A DNA stretch of 56,004 nucleotides from Oscillatoriales cyanobacterium (GCA_004292515.1 RDXB01000036.1:1-56004); one strand, 5' to 3'; counted from the stretch's first letter, positions 26,562-35,303 are shown. Notes: a model not told the origin generated them from the letters alone. Numbers and translations are program-made.

Positions 26562-26603
26562 TAGTCACTATTACGTGGTCGCTATTAAGTGGTCACTATT
26601 GAT
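26562..26603. repeat. Three tandem 14-bp units
   Basis: TAGTCACTATTACG, TGGTCGCTATTAAG and TGGTCACTATTGAT follow each other exactly between the convergent caspase-like and cyclase genes. The core GGTCGCTATT also occurs in the palindrome at 5476-5516. Confidence 0.75.
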
Positions 26604-26689
26604 CCAGTTGTGCCACTACAGCCCTTCAGAGTTGCTGTTTTCTCAAGCAGCGCGATCGGCACATTCTCCAGCAGCGCGATCGCCCCTAG

Positions 26690-28201
26690 TTATTTTTCTG
26701 CAAAAGCCCACACACCCGTCCAATGATTGGGCAGGCCCCGGGCCGTCAAAATCTCTAACCGTTCAAGATAAAGCTTGGCTGTTTTGTCATTGGGATTAAT
26801 GGCCAACACACTATTGAAACAGTCCCAACTAGCCGCTAAATTACCGCTAGCATAGTGATTCCAACCCAGTTCAAAATCGGCTTGTGATCGCTCCTTTAGC
26901 TCGCACTCTTCTGCCGGTGCTGCGTCCAAGACTTCATAAATCCGAATGGCTTCATTGCGTCCCTTCACGATCGCACAATCAAGGAACCTAAGCCGATAGG
27001 GTGCACTGTGATCTAAAGACAGTTTGGCCGCTTCTGAAATCAAGAGCGACACCCCATAAAACTTGGTCAGCCCTTCTAGGCGAGCCGTTAGGTTAATCGA
27101 ATCAGAAAGGGCATCTCCCTGCATCCGGTTGGCTTCACCAATCATGCCCACCATGATCCGCCCCATGTGAATCCCTAAGCCAATTTGAATGGGTTTAGCT
27201 CCACGATTCATCAGCTCTTGATTGAAATCATGGACGCGATCGAGCTGGGCCAAAGCCGAGGCGATCGCATCATCAGCCCCCTCGGGAAACACTGCCATCA
27301 CCCCATCGCCAATAAACTTCACCACCAAACCATAGTGGTTGCGAATTTCGGGACTCACCCAGCGCAAATAATCATTGACAAAATCAAAGGTTTCCTTAGG
27401 GGTCATCTGCTCTGATCGCGTGGTAAACGATCGAATATCGCTGAACATCACCGCCATATTTTTGCTGACGTGATCGCCCAGTTCCACTTCGGTGATGCTT
27501 TTTTTGCGTAGAAATTGCAGATATTCATGGGGCACAAATCGCCCATAGGCATCCAACAAGGCTGCGAGTTGAGCATTGGCATCCACCAATTCTTGCTCAC
27601 GGGATTTGACCGTTTCCACCATGCTCGAAAACACCCGCGCCAACTTACCCAACTCATCCAAACGCTCAATGACGGGAGTGAGTTGATCGGATTGAAACCG
27701 ATTCTGCTCAACGGCAGCGGCGGCGGAGGTGACTTTGTTGACTTGCTCGATGTAAATCGCTTGGCGGCGGTTTTCTTCCCGCAGTTGGGCTTCGGCTTCC
27801 AGGCGTTTTTTTTGGTTGATGTAGGCTTTGGAGTGGTAGCGAATTCGGGCCACCAATTCCACGCGATCGGGCAGCTTCACCAAATAATCATTAGCTCCTA
27901 GCTCAAAGGCCTGGGCTTTGATCACAGGTTCTTCCTTAGAAGACAACACAATCAGCGGAATATTTTGGGTTTCTGCATTGACCGCCCGAAAAAACTTCAC
28001 CAGCAGCAATCCATCCATCCCCGGCATCATCAAATCTTGCAGGATGGCGGTGGGCTGGCAGTCTCGCGCCATCTTTAAGGCCTGGGTGGGATCGGTGCAG
28101 TAGTGGAAGGTGATGTCTGGCTCTGGCGCAAGCATCCGCCGCACAGCCTCGCAGATGGTGGCCTGGTCGTCGATCAACAAAACGGTAATCGGTTCGGTCA
28201 T
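26690..28201 (-). CDS. Response regulator fused to class III nucleotide cyclase and TPR tail
   Basis: This 503-residue protein has a receiver domain (residues 5-125; phospho-acceptor Asp in LQDLMMPGMDG, Lys in LSSKEEP) and a coiled-coil/HAMP-like linker (130-225). A class III adenylate/guanylate cyclase domain follows (about 245-420) and then a short TPR-like end (ADFELGWNHYASGNLAASWD). Metal-binding Asp residues are present in MFSDIRSF and FIGDGVMAVF, and the base/transition-state residues in the SDSINLTARLEG segment are kept, so activity is expected. Lys before FIGDG favours ATP, but I would not exclude GTP. It follows cheB by 34 bases on the same strand and is probably its operon partner. 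Confidence 0.9.
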   Translation of the reverse strand: MTEPITVLLIDDQATICEAVRRMLAPEPDITFHYCTDPTQALKMARDCQPTAILQDLMMPGMDGLLLVKFFRAVNAETQNIPLIVLSSKEEPVIKAQAFELGANDYLVKLPDRVELVARIRYHSKAYINQKKRLEAEAQLREENRRQAIYIEQVNKVTSAAAAVEQNRFQSDQLTPVIERLDELGKLARVFSSMVETVKSREQELVDANAQLAALLDAYGRFVPHEYLQFLRKKSITEVELGDHVSKNMAVMFSDIRSFTTRSEQMTPKETFDFVNDYLRWVSPEIRNHYGLVVKFIGDGVMAVFPEGADDAIASALAQLDRVHDFNQELMNRGAKPIQIGLGIHMGRIMVGMIGEANRMQGDALSDSINLTARLEGLTKFYGVSLLISEAAKLSLDHSAPYRLRFLDCAIVKGRNEAIRIYEVLDAAPAEECELKERSQADFELGWNHYASGNLAASWDCFNSVLAINPNDKTAKLYLERLEILTARGLPNHWTGVWAFAEK

Positions 28202-28235
28202 AGTTGGCTGCGGGGATGGGCGATGGTTCGCTGAG

Positions 28236-29267
28236 TTAACGCAGTTGACTTAATAATGCAGGGGCGATCGCGCCAATCGGCAAAACTTGTCGAGCCGCTC
28301 CAAGTTCGGCGGCGGCCTTGGGCATGCCATAGACCACACAGGTGGCCTGATCCTGGGCGATGGTGTGCCAACCGCGATCGCGTAGGGTTTTTAGGCCCTG
28401 CGCGCCATCGCGGCCCATGCCGGTGAGCACGATCGCCTGACCCGGTTGGGGCCAATGGGTGGCCAGGCTTTCAAACAACACATCCACCGAGGGGCGGTAG
28501 GGATAGTGGCGGGGTTCGGCGGTGTAGGAAAGCCGCAAGTTGGCGTTGATCACGAGGTGGTCGTTGGTGCCCGCCAGCAATACTTTGCCCACCTGCAACC
28601 GACTACCGGGCTGGGCGATCGCCACAGGCAGCGGCGTGCGATCGTTGAGCCAATCGGCCATGCCCTGGGCAAACTGTTCATCCACATGTTGGGCAATGAC
28701 GATCGCTGCGCGCAAGGTGGCCGGTAATGCGGCCAAGATCTCCGCCAAGGCTGCCGGGCCCCCCGTGGACGATCCGATCGCGATTAAGGGTGGAGCCGCG
28801 CCCAGGCTAGGCACTTCCAGCGATCGCACCCGCTCTGGAGCCGGTTCCGCCGATCGCCCCCGACCGCTGTTTTTGCCCAGTAGTTTGGCGATCGTCGCCA
28901 CTTTGCTCGTCAAGGCTTGGCCGCTGCTCGGATCACCGTCCACCCCCACCATAGGCGTGTTGACCGCATCGAGGGCTCCATAGCTCATGGCTTGGAAGAC
29001 TTGGGCCGCATTGCCTTCCACCGTGGCCGTCACCACCAGAATGGCGCAGGGCGACTGGGCCATAATCCGCCGGGTGGCTTCCACGCCATCCATGACCGGC
29101 ATGATCAAATCCATCAAGATCAAGTCCGGCGGATCGATCGCGCATTGACGCACCGCTTCGGCTCCGTCGTAGGCAATCCAAGCCACGTCATAACTCGGCA
29201 CGGCCGCAATCACCCGACGGAGGGTTTCCGCTGCCATCCGTACATCGTTCACAATTGCGATTCGCAT
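28236..29267 (-). CDS. cheB: Chemotaxis protein-glutamate methylesterase CheB
   Basis: The 343-residue protein has a receiver domain (1-120; phospho-Asp53 in LMDLIMP) and a C-terminal methylesterase domain with Ser166/167 in IAIGSSTGGP, His194 in AQHV and an Asp in MGRDGAQG. It removes methyl groups from, or deamidates, chemoreceptor glutamates/glutamines. There is no cheR, cheA or receptor gene in view, so it may serve a distant chemotaxis/phototaxis array. The frame is open upstream to 29528, but MRIAIVNDVR at 29267 is the normal receiver N-terminus. It is transcribed together with the downstream response-regulator cyclase. Confidence 0.93.
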   Translation of the reverse strand: MRIAIVNDVRMAAETLRRVIAAVPSYDVAWIAYDGAEAVRQCAIDPPDLILMDLIMPVMDGVEATRRIMAQSPCAILVVTATVEGNAAQVFQAMSYGALDAVNTPMVGVDGDPSSGQALTSKVATIAKLLGKNSGRGRSAEPAPERVRSLEVPSLGAAPPLIAIGSSTGGPAALAEILAALPATLRAAIVIAQHVDEQFAQGMADWLNDRTPLPVAIAQPGSRLQVGKVLLAGTNDHLVINANLRLSYTAEPRHYPYRPSVDVLFESLATHWPQPGQAIVLTGMGRDGAQGLKTLRDRGWHTIAQDQATCVVYGMPKAAAELGAARQVLPIGAIAPALLSQLR

Positions 29268-29448
29268 CTTTTCGCAGCCTTGTTTAGCGCTTGTTTGGCG
29301 CTTGGTTATTGCCCTGCCCGACAGAATAGCGCGCTCCGTTCCGATCCGCTGCCCACAAGGGGATTGCCCCTGTACTCTAGAAAGATCCGCATCAACCAAT
29401 TGCCGATGTTTTGATTGGGATTGGTTCTGAGTTTTGGAATGGTTGCCC

Positions 29449-29952
29449 ATGATTGCTAGCGAGTTGTCTGCCCTGCAAGCCGCGATCGCCCGTGACCCCG
29501 ATCGGTGGCGGCCCTTGGTCTTTACCAATGGTTGCTTTGATCTGCTCCATGCGGGTCATGTGCGCTACTTGGCGGCGGCGCGGGCCCTGGGGCGATCGCT
29601 CGTGGTTGGTCTCAACAGCGATCGCTCCGTGGCGGGGATCAAGCCGCCGGCCCCCGGCTTTCCGCCCCGGCCGATCGTCCCTGAAGATCAGCGGGCAGAA
29701 GTTTTGCTGGCTTTGAAATCTGTAGACGCGGTGACGATTTTTGATGATCCCACCGCCACGGCGCTGATCACGGCGCTGCAACCCGATATTTACGTTAAGG
29801 GCGGCGACTACCAAATCGACACCCTGCCGGAAGCGCCCGCCGTGGTGGCCGGTGGTGGCCGGATTGAGTTGGTCTCGATCGAAGTGCCCAGCAGCACCAG
29901 CGGCTTGGTGCAACGGATTTTGGCCGCGCGCCCCCTGGAGTCGGCCCCATGA
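29449..29952 (+). CDS. rfaE2: Heptose-1-phosphate adenylyltransferase-like nucleotidyltransferase
   Basis: This 167-residue cytidylyltransferase-fold protein matches the C-terminal half of HldE. FTNGCFDLLHAGHVRYL contains the HxGH (His34-Ala-Gly-His37) nucleotide-binding motif, then GLNSDRSVAGIK, RAEVLLALKSVDAV, PDIYVKGGDY and PSSTSGLVQRI. RfaE2 makes ADP-D-glycero-D-manno-heptose from heptose-1-phosphate and ATP. The HldE kinase half is absent, as in organisms with separate genes. Because some cyanobacterial LPS lacks heptose, another sugar substrate is possible. Start ATG 29449 is chosen over TTG 29434. Its stop overlaps the xseA start as ATGA, so the two are coupled. Confidence 0.87.
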   Translation: MIASELSALQAAIARDPDRWRPLVFTNGCFDLLHAGHVRYLAAARALGRSLVVGLNSDRSVAGIKPPAPGFPPRPIVPEDQRAEVLLALKSVDAVTIFDDPTATALITALQPDIYVKGGDYQIDTLPEAPAVVAGGGRIELVSIEVPSSTSGLVQRILAARPLESAP

Positions 29953-31220
29953 GCGCGATCGACGGTCAGTTCCCAGACTTGCCCAGCCTGAGCAGCGCCA
30001 CCGATCCCTGGCCCGTGGCCCTGCTGAACCAATGGCTGAAGGATTGGGTGGAATCGCAGCCGGCCTTACATCGGGTCTGGACGATCGGCGAGGTTTCCAG
30101 CGCCAAACAGTTTCCCAGTGGTCTCTACTTCACCCTGGCTGACCCGGAATCAGAGGCGGCGATCGGCTGTGTGGTGTGGCGCGGCCAGGCCGATCGCCTG
30201 GCCACCAGGCCGCAACCGGGTCAGCAAGTAACGGTGCTGGGGGAATTGCAGGTTTGGGCCAAGCGGGGCGAGGTGAAGTTGGTGGTGTGGCAGGTGTTGC
30301 CGGCCGGGGAGGGCTTGCAGGCCCTGCGGCTCCAGCAATTGCGCGATCGCCTGGCTGCCGATGGTTTGTTTGATCCTGCGCGTCGCCGTTCCCTGCCCGA
30401 TCGCCCCCAAATGATCGCCGTAGTTACCTCGCCCCGAGCCGCCGCTTGGGGGGATATTCAACGCACGCTCTTGCAGCGATCGCCCGGGTTGCAGGTGCTG
30501 TTGTCGCCGGCCTTGGTACAGGGTGATCAGGCTCCCGCCAGCTTGATCGAGGCGATCGACCGGGTAGTGACCGATGGGCGAGCGGAGGTGCTGATTGTGT
30601 CGCGGGGCGGCGGAGCCACCGAAGATTTGTCCTGCTTCAACGATGAGCAACTGGTGCGTTGCTTGGCCGATTGCCCAATTCCCACGATTACCGGCATTGG
30701 CCACCAGCGCGATGAATCCCTTTGTGACTTGGTGGCCGACTGGTGCGCCCACACGCCCACGGCAGCGGCCGAGCGAGCCGCGCCCAGCTTGGCGGACTTG
30801 CAGGGGATGGTGGCCGATCGCACCCTGGCTTTGAAACTAGCGATGGATCGCTACTTAGGCGATCGGGCAGACCAGATCGCAACGTTGCGCCAACGCCTCG
30901 GCCACCAACGCCCTGATCGGCAACTGCAACGGGCCACCGATCGCCAGGCCAGTTTGCAGCAGCGCTTGCTCCAGGCGATCGGCTACCGACTCGATCGCGA
31001 ACAGCAACGCCAAACGGCCTTGGCCCAAACCCTGCGATCGCTCAACCCGGCCCAGGTGTTGCAGCGGGGCTATGCCCTGGCCCGCGATGCCGATGGGGCG
31101 ATCGTTCGCCGGGTCGATCAGCTCAAACCGGGCGATCGGCTCACGCTGCAACTAGCGGAAGGTGCGGTACAGGTACAAGTGCAATTTCAAGTCCAAGTTC
31201 CCGAGGCCGGGCAGAATTGA
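29949..31220 (+). CDS. xseA: Exodeoxyribonuclease VII large subunit
   Basis: The 423-residue large subunit of the single-strand DNA exonuclease VII is used in DNA repair. An N-terminal OB-fold nucleic acid domain (VWTIGEVSSAKQFPSGLYFTL) is followed by the catalytic core: IAVVTSPRAAAWGDI, LIVSRGGGATEDLSCFND and GIGHQRDESLCDLVAD (the GxGHExD-like active-site motif). The C-terminal helical arm holds coiled-coil repeats and ends LNPAQVLQRGYALARD. The start overlaps the preceding gene by ATGA. The small subunit xseB, often next door, is not seen here; the following gene is an SLH lipoprotein. Confidence 0.95.
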   Translation: MSAIDGQFPDLPSLSSATDPWPVALLNQWLKDWVESQPALHRVWTIGEVSSAKQFPSGLYFTLADPESEAAIGCVVWRGQADRLATRPQPGQQVTVLGELQVWAKRGEVKLVVWQVLPAGEGLQALRLQQLRDRLAADGLFDPARRRSLPDRPQMIAVVTSPRAAAWGDIQRTLLQRSPGLQVLLSPALVQGDQAPASLIEAIDRVVTDGRAEVLIVSRGGGATEDLSCFNDEQLVRCLADCPIPTITGIGHQRDESLCDLVADWCAHTPTAAAERAAPSLADLQGMVADRTLALKLAMDRYLGDRADQIATLRQRLGHQRPDRQLQRATDRQASLQQRLLQAIGYRLDREQQRQTALAQTLRSLNPAQVLQRGYALARDADGAIVRRVDQLKPGDRLTLQLAEGAVQVQVQFQVQVPEAGQN

Positions 31221-31327
31221 GCACCCCAATGCTGCCAACCTGAGATCGGGTTCGATACCGTAGGATCAAGGCCATCAGGCCGGCCGAGATGTTGCTGAAC
31301 CCTTGCTGAGTTGCCCGATTGCCTCCC

Positions 31328-32305
31328 ATGTTGAACTTGCCTATCCCGTCATCCTTGCCCGCCCGTTCTTGCCGAGGCAATCGCGCCCGATCGCTGGGAA
31401 GCTGCTTGCTGCTGGTCTTGGCCTTGACGGGTTGTGCCAATGGGGATGCCACTTCAGCCCTAGAGCGATCGCTGGCTCCCGATCCACAATTGCAAACCAG
31501 CCCCAGCGCTAGCCCCAGTGCGATCGCCAGCTCTTCCCCAAGTCCAATCACCAGTGCCAGCCCGCTTGCTAGCCCAACCCCCAGCCCGATCGCAACCCCC
31601 AGCCCGATCGCAACCCCCAGCCCGATCGCCTCAACCATCCCCAGCGAGTTACAACCCTACTGGCAAGACTGGACAACCCTGGGCAGCCTAAGCGAACTGA
31701 ACGCGCCTGATCGCCCCGTGACCCGCCGGCAATTTGCCCGCTGGCTGGTGCAAGCCAACAATCAACTGTTTGCCAATCGCCCGGCCTGGCAGGTGCGATC
31801 GGCCACCGCCAGCAGCCCCCCTGCCTTTGCCGATGTGCCCGCCAGCGATCCCGACTTCGCCACCATCCAAGGCCTTGCCGAAGCGGGGATCATTCCCAGC
31901 AGCCTCACAGGCAACACCACCGCCAAGGCCTTTGCCCCCAGCGCGCCCCTAACCCGCGAGATCCTGGTGCTGTGGAAAGTGCCGCTGGATTTGCGCCAAC
32001 CCCTGGCCCCCGCCACGGTGGAAACGGTGCAAAAGGCCTGGGGATTTGTGGACTCGACCAAGGTGGATGCCCAGGCCCTGCGGGCGATCGCTGCCGATCG
32101 CACCAATGGCGAACTCTCCAACATTCGGCGGGTGTTTGGCTTCACCACCCTACTGCAACCCAAAAAGCCCGTGACCCAGGCGGAGGCGGCGGCGGCCCTC
32201 TGGTACTTTGGCCCCGAAGGTCAGGGAATCACGGCTAAGGACTTGTTGAACCCAACGGCCCAGCCCTCGCCCACGGTCAGCAAGTCCCCGATCGGCAACC
32301 GTTGA
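31328..32305 (+). CDS. SLH-domain lipoprotein
   Basis: The 325-residue exported protein has a signal peptide ending in LALTGC, a lipobox, so it is likely lipid-anchored. A 60-residue Ser/Pro-rich linker follows, with a repeated SPIATP unit (coded by an 18-bp DNA repeat, about 31585-31635). Two S-layer-homology-like repeats come next (PVTRRQFARWLVQANN; AFADVPASDPDFATIQGLAE; APLTREILVLW; PVTQAEAAAALWYF). SLH repeats bind peptidoglycan-linked polysaccharide, so the protein probably bridges membrane and wall. ATG 31328 is preferred over TTG 31319. It follows xseA by about 107 bases. Function is structural by inference. Confidence 0.83.
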   Translation: MLNLPIPSSLPARSCRGNRARSLGSCLLLVLALTGCANGDATSALERSLAPDPQLQTSPSASPSAIASSSPSPITSASPLASPTPSPIATPSPIATPSPIASTIPSELQPYWQDWTTLGSLSELNAPDRPVTRRQFARWLVQANNQLFANRPAWQVRSATASSPPAFADVPASDPDFATIQGLAEAGIIPSSLTGNTTAKAFAPSAPLTREILVLWKVPLDLRQPLAPATVETVQKAWGFVDSTKVDAQALRAIAADRTNGELSNIRRVFGFTTLLQPKKPVTQAEAAAALWYFGPEGQGITAKDLLNPTAQPSPTVSKSPIGNR

Positions 32306-32318
32306 TCCCCATTGAGTG

Positions 32319-32467
32319 TTAGGGCGTGTCATCAAATGAGCTTGATTGGGGCTGAAACAACCCATTTTCCTAGCCCAACCGCCCTAGGCAATTGGCCCAA
32401 GCCCCTTGCCCCTCACGATCAGGTAACGCCAGAATCAGGGTTTTAGGGATTTGATGACAGCCCCTAA
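32319..32467. mobile_element. Miniature element, type 2 ends (copy D)
   Basis: A 149-bp element with imperfect inverted ends: TTAGGGCGTGTCATCAAAT on the left, and the complement of the right end TTAGGGGCTGTCATCAAAT. Only the right half of the usual central palindrome is left (AAGCCCCTTG). It begins 14 bases after the SLH gene's stop codon. Confidence 0.75.
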
Positions 32468-33084
32468 TCCTCATCAAGGTCGATCAAAACACTGTCGATC
32501 AAAGGCAAATGTCAGCTTGGGATCACTGGAAATCACTTGGGATCACTTGAAATTGCTTGGGATCACGAGGATTATCCACAGATCCAGTCCCCCCTTGGCA
32601 AGGAGAGAGCGCAGGGATCAGAGTCCGTCGGGCTAATCTTGCAGGCGTTGATTCAGACCCGCCCGCCCGCCGTAGTGAGATCACCAGCCTAAGAAGCTGG
32701 GCTGCAAGTTCGTGTTGAGGAGCGAGTCAGTTGGATCGAGCGTTGCGAAACCCAACAGGATGAGTGCAAACTTGGTTGGCGTTAGATTTCACTCTTCAAC
32801 CCAACTTGCTGATTCAGCTTTTGATTCTTGAATTTCAAGCCAATGATTTCAAGCCAATAATTTAATTTAGCAAGCCGGTTAGGTTGAGCTTTGCGAAACT
32901 CAACAAGATCAATGTAAATTTGGTTAGTTTTAAGCTTCATGCCGCAACCCAAGCTGTTAGCTACTACCGATACAGTTAGCCAGTAAATTAACGAGTAAAT
33001 TAACAAGGGCAGCAAAGACTGTCATTTGCTACCATCTATTGGAATTAGCATTACCATTGCGCTTGTCTTGGAGAAGACCACATC
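32468..33084. promoter_or_regulatory. 617-bp region upstream of petF
   Basis: No gene is supported here; a short minus-strand frame at 32782-33015 lies over repeats and is rejected. It contains the direct repeats at 32730-32959 and an AT-rich segment 32960-33070 that should contain the petF promoter. GGAGAAG at 33070-33076 is a good ribosome-binding site for petF. Confidence 0.5.
32730..32959. repeat. Two direct repeats of about 82 bp
   Basis: Copies at 32730-32811 and 32878-32959 match at roughly three quarters of positions; both contain the GTTGCGAAACCCAACA-type palindromic motif common between cyanobacterial genes. The spacer 32821-32870 (ATTCTTGAATTTCAAGCCAA and following) recurs near 46760-46790. 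Confidence 0.7.
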
Positions 33085-33381
33085 ATGGGCAAAACTTACA
33101 AGGTGACACTCGTTACTGAGGGTGTAGAAACAGTCATTAACGTTGATGACGATGTATTTATTCTGGATGCAGCCGAAGACCACGGAATTGATCTTCCCTA
33201 CTCCTGTCGCGCGGGTGCTTGTTCCACTTGTGCTGCGAGAATAACCTCAGGGAAAGTTGACCAAAGTGAGCAATGTTTTCTGGATGATGATCAAATGCGC
33301 AGTGGCTATATCTTGACCTGCGTCGCATATCCGCGATCAGATGTTACGGTTGTCACCCACCAGGAAGAAGAGCTGTACTAA
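33085..33381 (+). CDS. petF: [2Fe-2S] ferredoxin, plant type
   Basis: The 98-residue photosynthetic ferredoxin accepts electrons from photosystem I and feeds FNR, nitrite reductase, thioredoxin reductase and others. Cluster ligands Cys41, Cys46, Cys49 (in [10 protein letters not shown]) and Cys79 (ILTCVAYP) are all present, and the C-terminal EEELY is typical of PetF. A ribosome-binding GGAGAAG precedes the ATG. It is a single-gene unit ending before the shared hairpin at 33533-33568 and faces psaD, its functional partner at PSI, from the other strand. Confidence 0.96.
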   Translation: MGKTYKVTLVTEGVETVINVDDDVFILDAAEDHGIDLPYSCRAGACSTCAARITSGKVDQSEQCFLDDDQMRSGYILTCVAYPRSDVTVVTHQEEELY

Positions 33382-33532
33382 CAGGATTCCTCGGGTGTGC
33401 TATGCCATCGCTAGCGAACCCCTTGGTGTCGGTCATCCCGGCAAGCGATTTGAGGGGTCTTGATCACACAGGTTAGTCATTTCCTGCTGGTCATTTCCTA
33501 TTCCTTAACAAGACCAGAGAAGAGCAAACAAA

Positions 33533-33568
33533 AACGAGTCACCAACAAGAGATTGCGGGTGACTCGTT
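33533..33568. terminator. Bidirectional terminator between petF and psaD
   Basis: AACGAGTCACC (33533-33543) and GGTGACTCGTT (33558-33568) form a perfect 11-bp stem. On the minus strand the stem is followed by TTTGTTTGC, a good U-tract for psaD; on the plus strand by CTTTA. It therefore serves the two convergent genes. Confidence 0.85.
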
Positions 33569-33581
33569 CTTTAGAAATGAA

Positions 33582-33622
33582 TGCGCTTTCATTGCGCTTC
33601 AATAGCGCTTTAGTAGCGCTTC
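33582..33622. repeat. Degenerate GCGCTT tandem repeat
   Basis: Four units of 10-11 bp with the core GCGCTT (ATGCGCTTTC, ATTGCGCTTC, AATAGCGCTT, TAGTAGCGCT) run between the shared terminator and the psaD stop. Confidence 0.7.
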
Positions 33623-33688
33623 AACGGTTGGACTCAAGATAGCGATCGGCTAGATTCCAATTGATATCCTGCGTCACAAACCACGAAC

Positions 33689-34141
33689 TTAGACTTCGTA
33701 GGTTTGCTTGCCGCTGAATTTGACCGTAGCGGGTTGGGGGTTTTCGCCAATCCGACGATCTTTCTTGCCATTGTGGTCGCGGCCGGCGTTCACCTTTTCG
33801 GGGAACACGCCATCGGCGGGGTGGATGTACTCCTGTTCGCCGTTCGGATAAATCCGATAAACCTTGTAATCTTCAATTTTCGGCTTGAACTTCGAGCGCA
33901 GTTGCTTGCCAAGGGCAATGCATTGCTCTTTCCGAGCCAAGAACAACAGGTTTTCACCTGCATTCATGACCGCAGCGCCACCGGTGGGCATTTCAAAAAC
34001 TTGTTCTTTGGTACTGGTCCAGGTAATGGCGTATTTCTCTTCGACGTTAGCCTTCGAGAGCAAGCCGCCCGTGCTGCCGCCAAATTTTGGCGTTTGGCCA
34101 GTGAGGCCGCTGCTGGTTTCAGGTGTAGGATTTTCGGACAT
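33689..34141 (-). CDS. psaD: Photosystem I reaction centre subunit II (PsaD)
   Basis: The 150-residue stromal-side PSI subunit docks ferredoxin and stabilises PsaC. The conserved core is complete: [50 protein letters not shown] and the basic end [24 protein letters not shown]. Length is slightly over the usual 139-144 because of a short Ser/Thr-rich N-terminus and a C-terminal GKQTYEV. It is monocistronic, convergent with petF and sharing its terminator. A palindrome about 90 bases upstream may be an operator. Confidence 0.97.
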   Translation of the reverse strand: MSENPTPETSSGLTGQTPKFGGSTGGLLSKANVEEKYAITWTSTKEQVFEMPTGGAAVMNAGENLLFLARKEQCIALGKQLRSKFKPKIEDYKVYRIYPNGEQEYIHPADGVFPEKVNAGRDHNGKKDRRIGENPQPATVKFSGKQTYEV

Positions 34142-34231
34142 CGCTTTTTTGTCTCGCTAGTCTCTAAAAAGTCTTGCGAATTTACGGGAAATCCTAGCAC
34201 TGGCTTTGTCTTGAGCCATACCTTTGGGGCC

Positions 34232-34248
34232 AGAACTGTTACAGTTCT
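34232..34248. promoter_or_regulatory. Palindrome upstream of psaD
   Basis: AGAACTG-TTA-CAGTTCT is a perfect 7-bp inverted repeat with a 3-bp centre, 91-107 bases upstream of the psaD start. It contains GTTACAG, similar to one half of the HLR1 site (TTACA core) that RpaB uses in PSI promoters, but a second half-site at the right spacing was not seen. The call is tentative. Confidence 0.35.
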
Positions 34249-34419
34249 TTATTTCCGGTGAGAGTGGATAAGATGCTTGACTGCTAAGGCTCTGGGGCAC
34301 TAAGGGGACGATCGCCCACCGCTATGCTGGGGGGATGAACCGTCCTAACGCGCGATCGCAAAGGGCTTGTCTAGGGCGATCGACAAACGGCCGAATTCGG
34401 TGGAGACGCAAGGGAACCG

Positions 34420-35142
34420 ATGCAGATTTTGATTGTGGAGGATGAAGCAGAAATTGCGGAACTCCTGCGGTTGACGCTCGATCGCGAGGGGTTTACCTGC
34501 GGGGTTTGTCACGATGGACTGGAGGCGATCGAACAGTTCTACCGTCTGCAACCGGATTTGGTGATTTTGGATTGGATGCTGCCGGGGATTGACGGTCTAG
34601 AAGTCTGTGCGCGCATTCGCCAAAAACCCGGTGATAAAGATCCCTATATTTTGATGCTGACGGCGCGGGGTGAGGAGTTCGATCGCGTGGTGGGTTTGTC
34701 CACAGGAGCTGATGATTATGTGGTCAAGCCCTTTAGTCCACGCGAGATGGTGGCGCGGGTGCGGGCGCTGTTGCGGCGGAGTTTGCGTCAGGGTGGCGCG
34801 GGCAGTGGGGGCGATCGCGATGCCAGCCCCACCTATGCCACCCAGCATTTCAGTCTGGATAGCGATCGCCGGGTAGCCCGTCGCCAGTTTGAGGCCCAAG
34901 GGTCAGAAGAGCTGGATTTAACCACCCTGGAGTTCAATTTGCTGGCCACCTTTTTGAGCTATCCGGGGCGGGTTTGGAGCCGCAGCCAACTGATCGATCG
35001 CCTCTGGGGCGATGACTTTTTTGGGGATGAGCGGGTGGTGGATACCCATGTGGCACGGCTGCGGAAGAAAATCGAGCCGGATCCGAGCAATCCGCAGTTT
35101 TTGAAAACCGTGATCGGCGCGGGCTACAAGTTTGAAGATTAG
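34420..35142 (+). CDS. OmpR/PhoB-family response regulator
   Basis: The 240-residue protein has a receiver domain (1-115; acidic pair Glu7/Asp8, phospho-Asp in VILDWMLPG, Lys in DDYVVKPFSP) and a C-terminal winged-helix DNA-binding domain (about 150-238; LTTLEFNLLATFLSYPGRVW, then VVDTHVARLRKKIEPDP and IGAGYKF). A Gly/Ser/Asp linker joins them. It lacks a neighbouring histidine kinase, so its signal is not indicated. The motif set does not single out RpaA, RpaB, NblR or SphR, so no symbol is given. The TAG stop (35140-35142) coincides with the left end of a repeat element. Confidence 0.92.
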   Translation: MQILIVEDEAEIAELLRLTLDREGFTCGVCHDGLEAIEQFYRLQPDLVILDWMLPGIDGLEVCARIRQKPGDKDPYILMLTARGEEFDRVVGLSTGADDYVVKPFSPREMVARVRALLRRSLRQGGAGSGGDRDASPTYATQHFSLDSDRRVARRQFEAQGSEELDLTTLEFNLLATFLSYPGRVWSRSQLIDRLWGDDFFGDERVVDTHVARLRKKIEPDPSNPQFLKTVIGAGYKFED

Positions 35143-35303
35143 GGCTGGTCGTCATTTCTCGATGTGAGGCTGATGAGGCTGAAACGGCTGATGTTCCGTG
35201 CCCCAATCGTCGTAACAAGGGGCTTAAGCCCCTTGTCCCCTAAGAGATCGCGATGATCGCGACGGTGGAATAAGGGGTTTGGATGATGTGATGACACGCC
35301 CGA
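35139..35303. mobile_element. Miniature element, type 2 ends (copy E)
   Basis: About 165 bp from TTAGGGCTGGTCGTCATTTC to GATGTGATGACACGCCCGAG; the ends are inverted but diverged. Intact palindrome CAAGGGGCTTAAGCCCCTTG at 35216-35235, preceded by AATCGTCGTAA. It fills almost all the space between the convergent response-regulator and unknown genes. Confidence 0.65.

Noticed and set aside
32782-33015. 77-codon minus-strand frame upstream of petF
   Set aside because: It lies over two imperfect direct repeats in an AT-rich promoter region, has no ribosome-binding site and no recognisable features.
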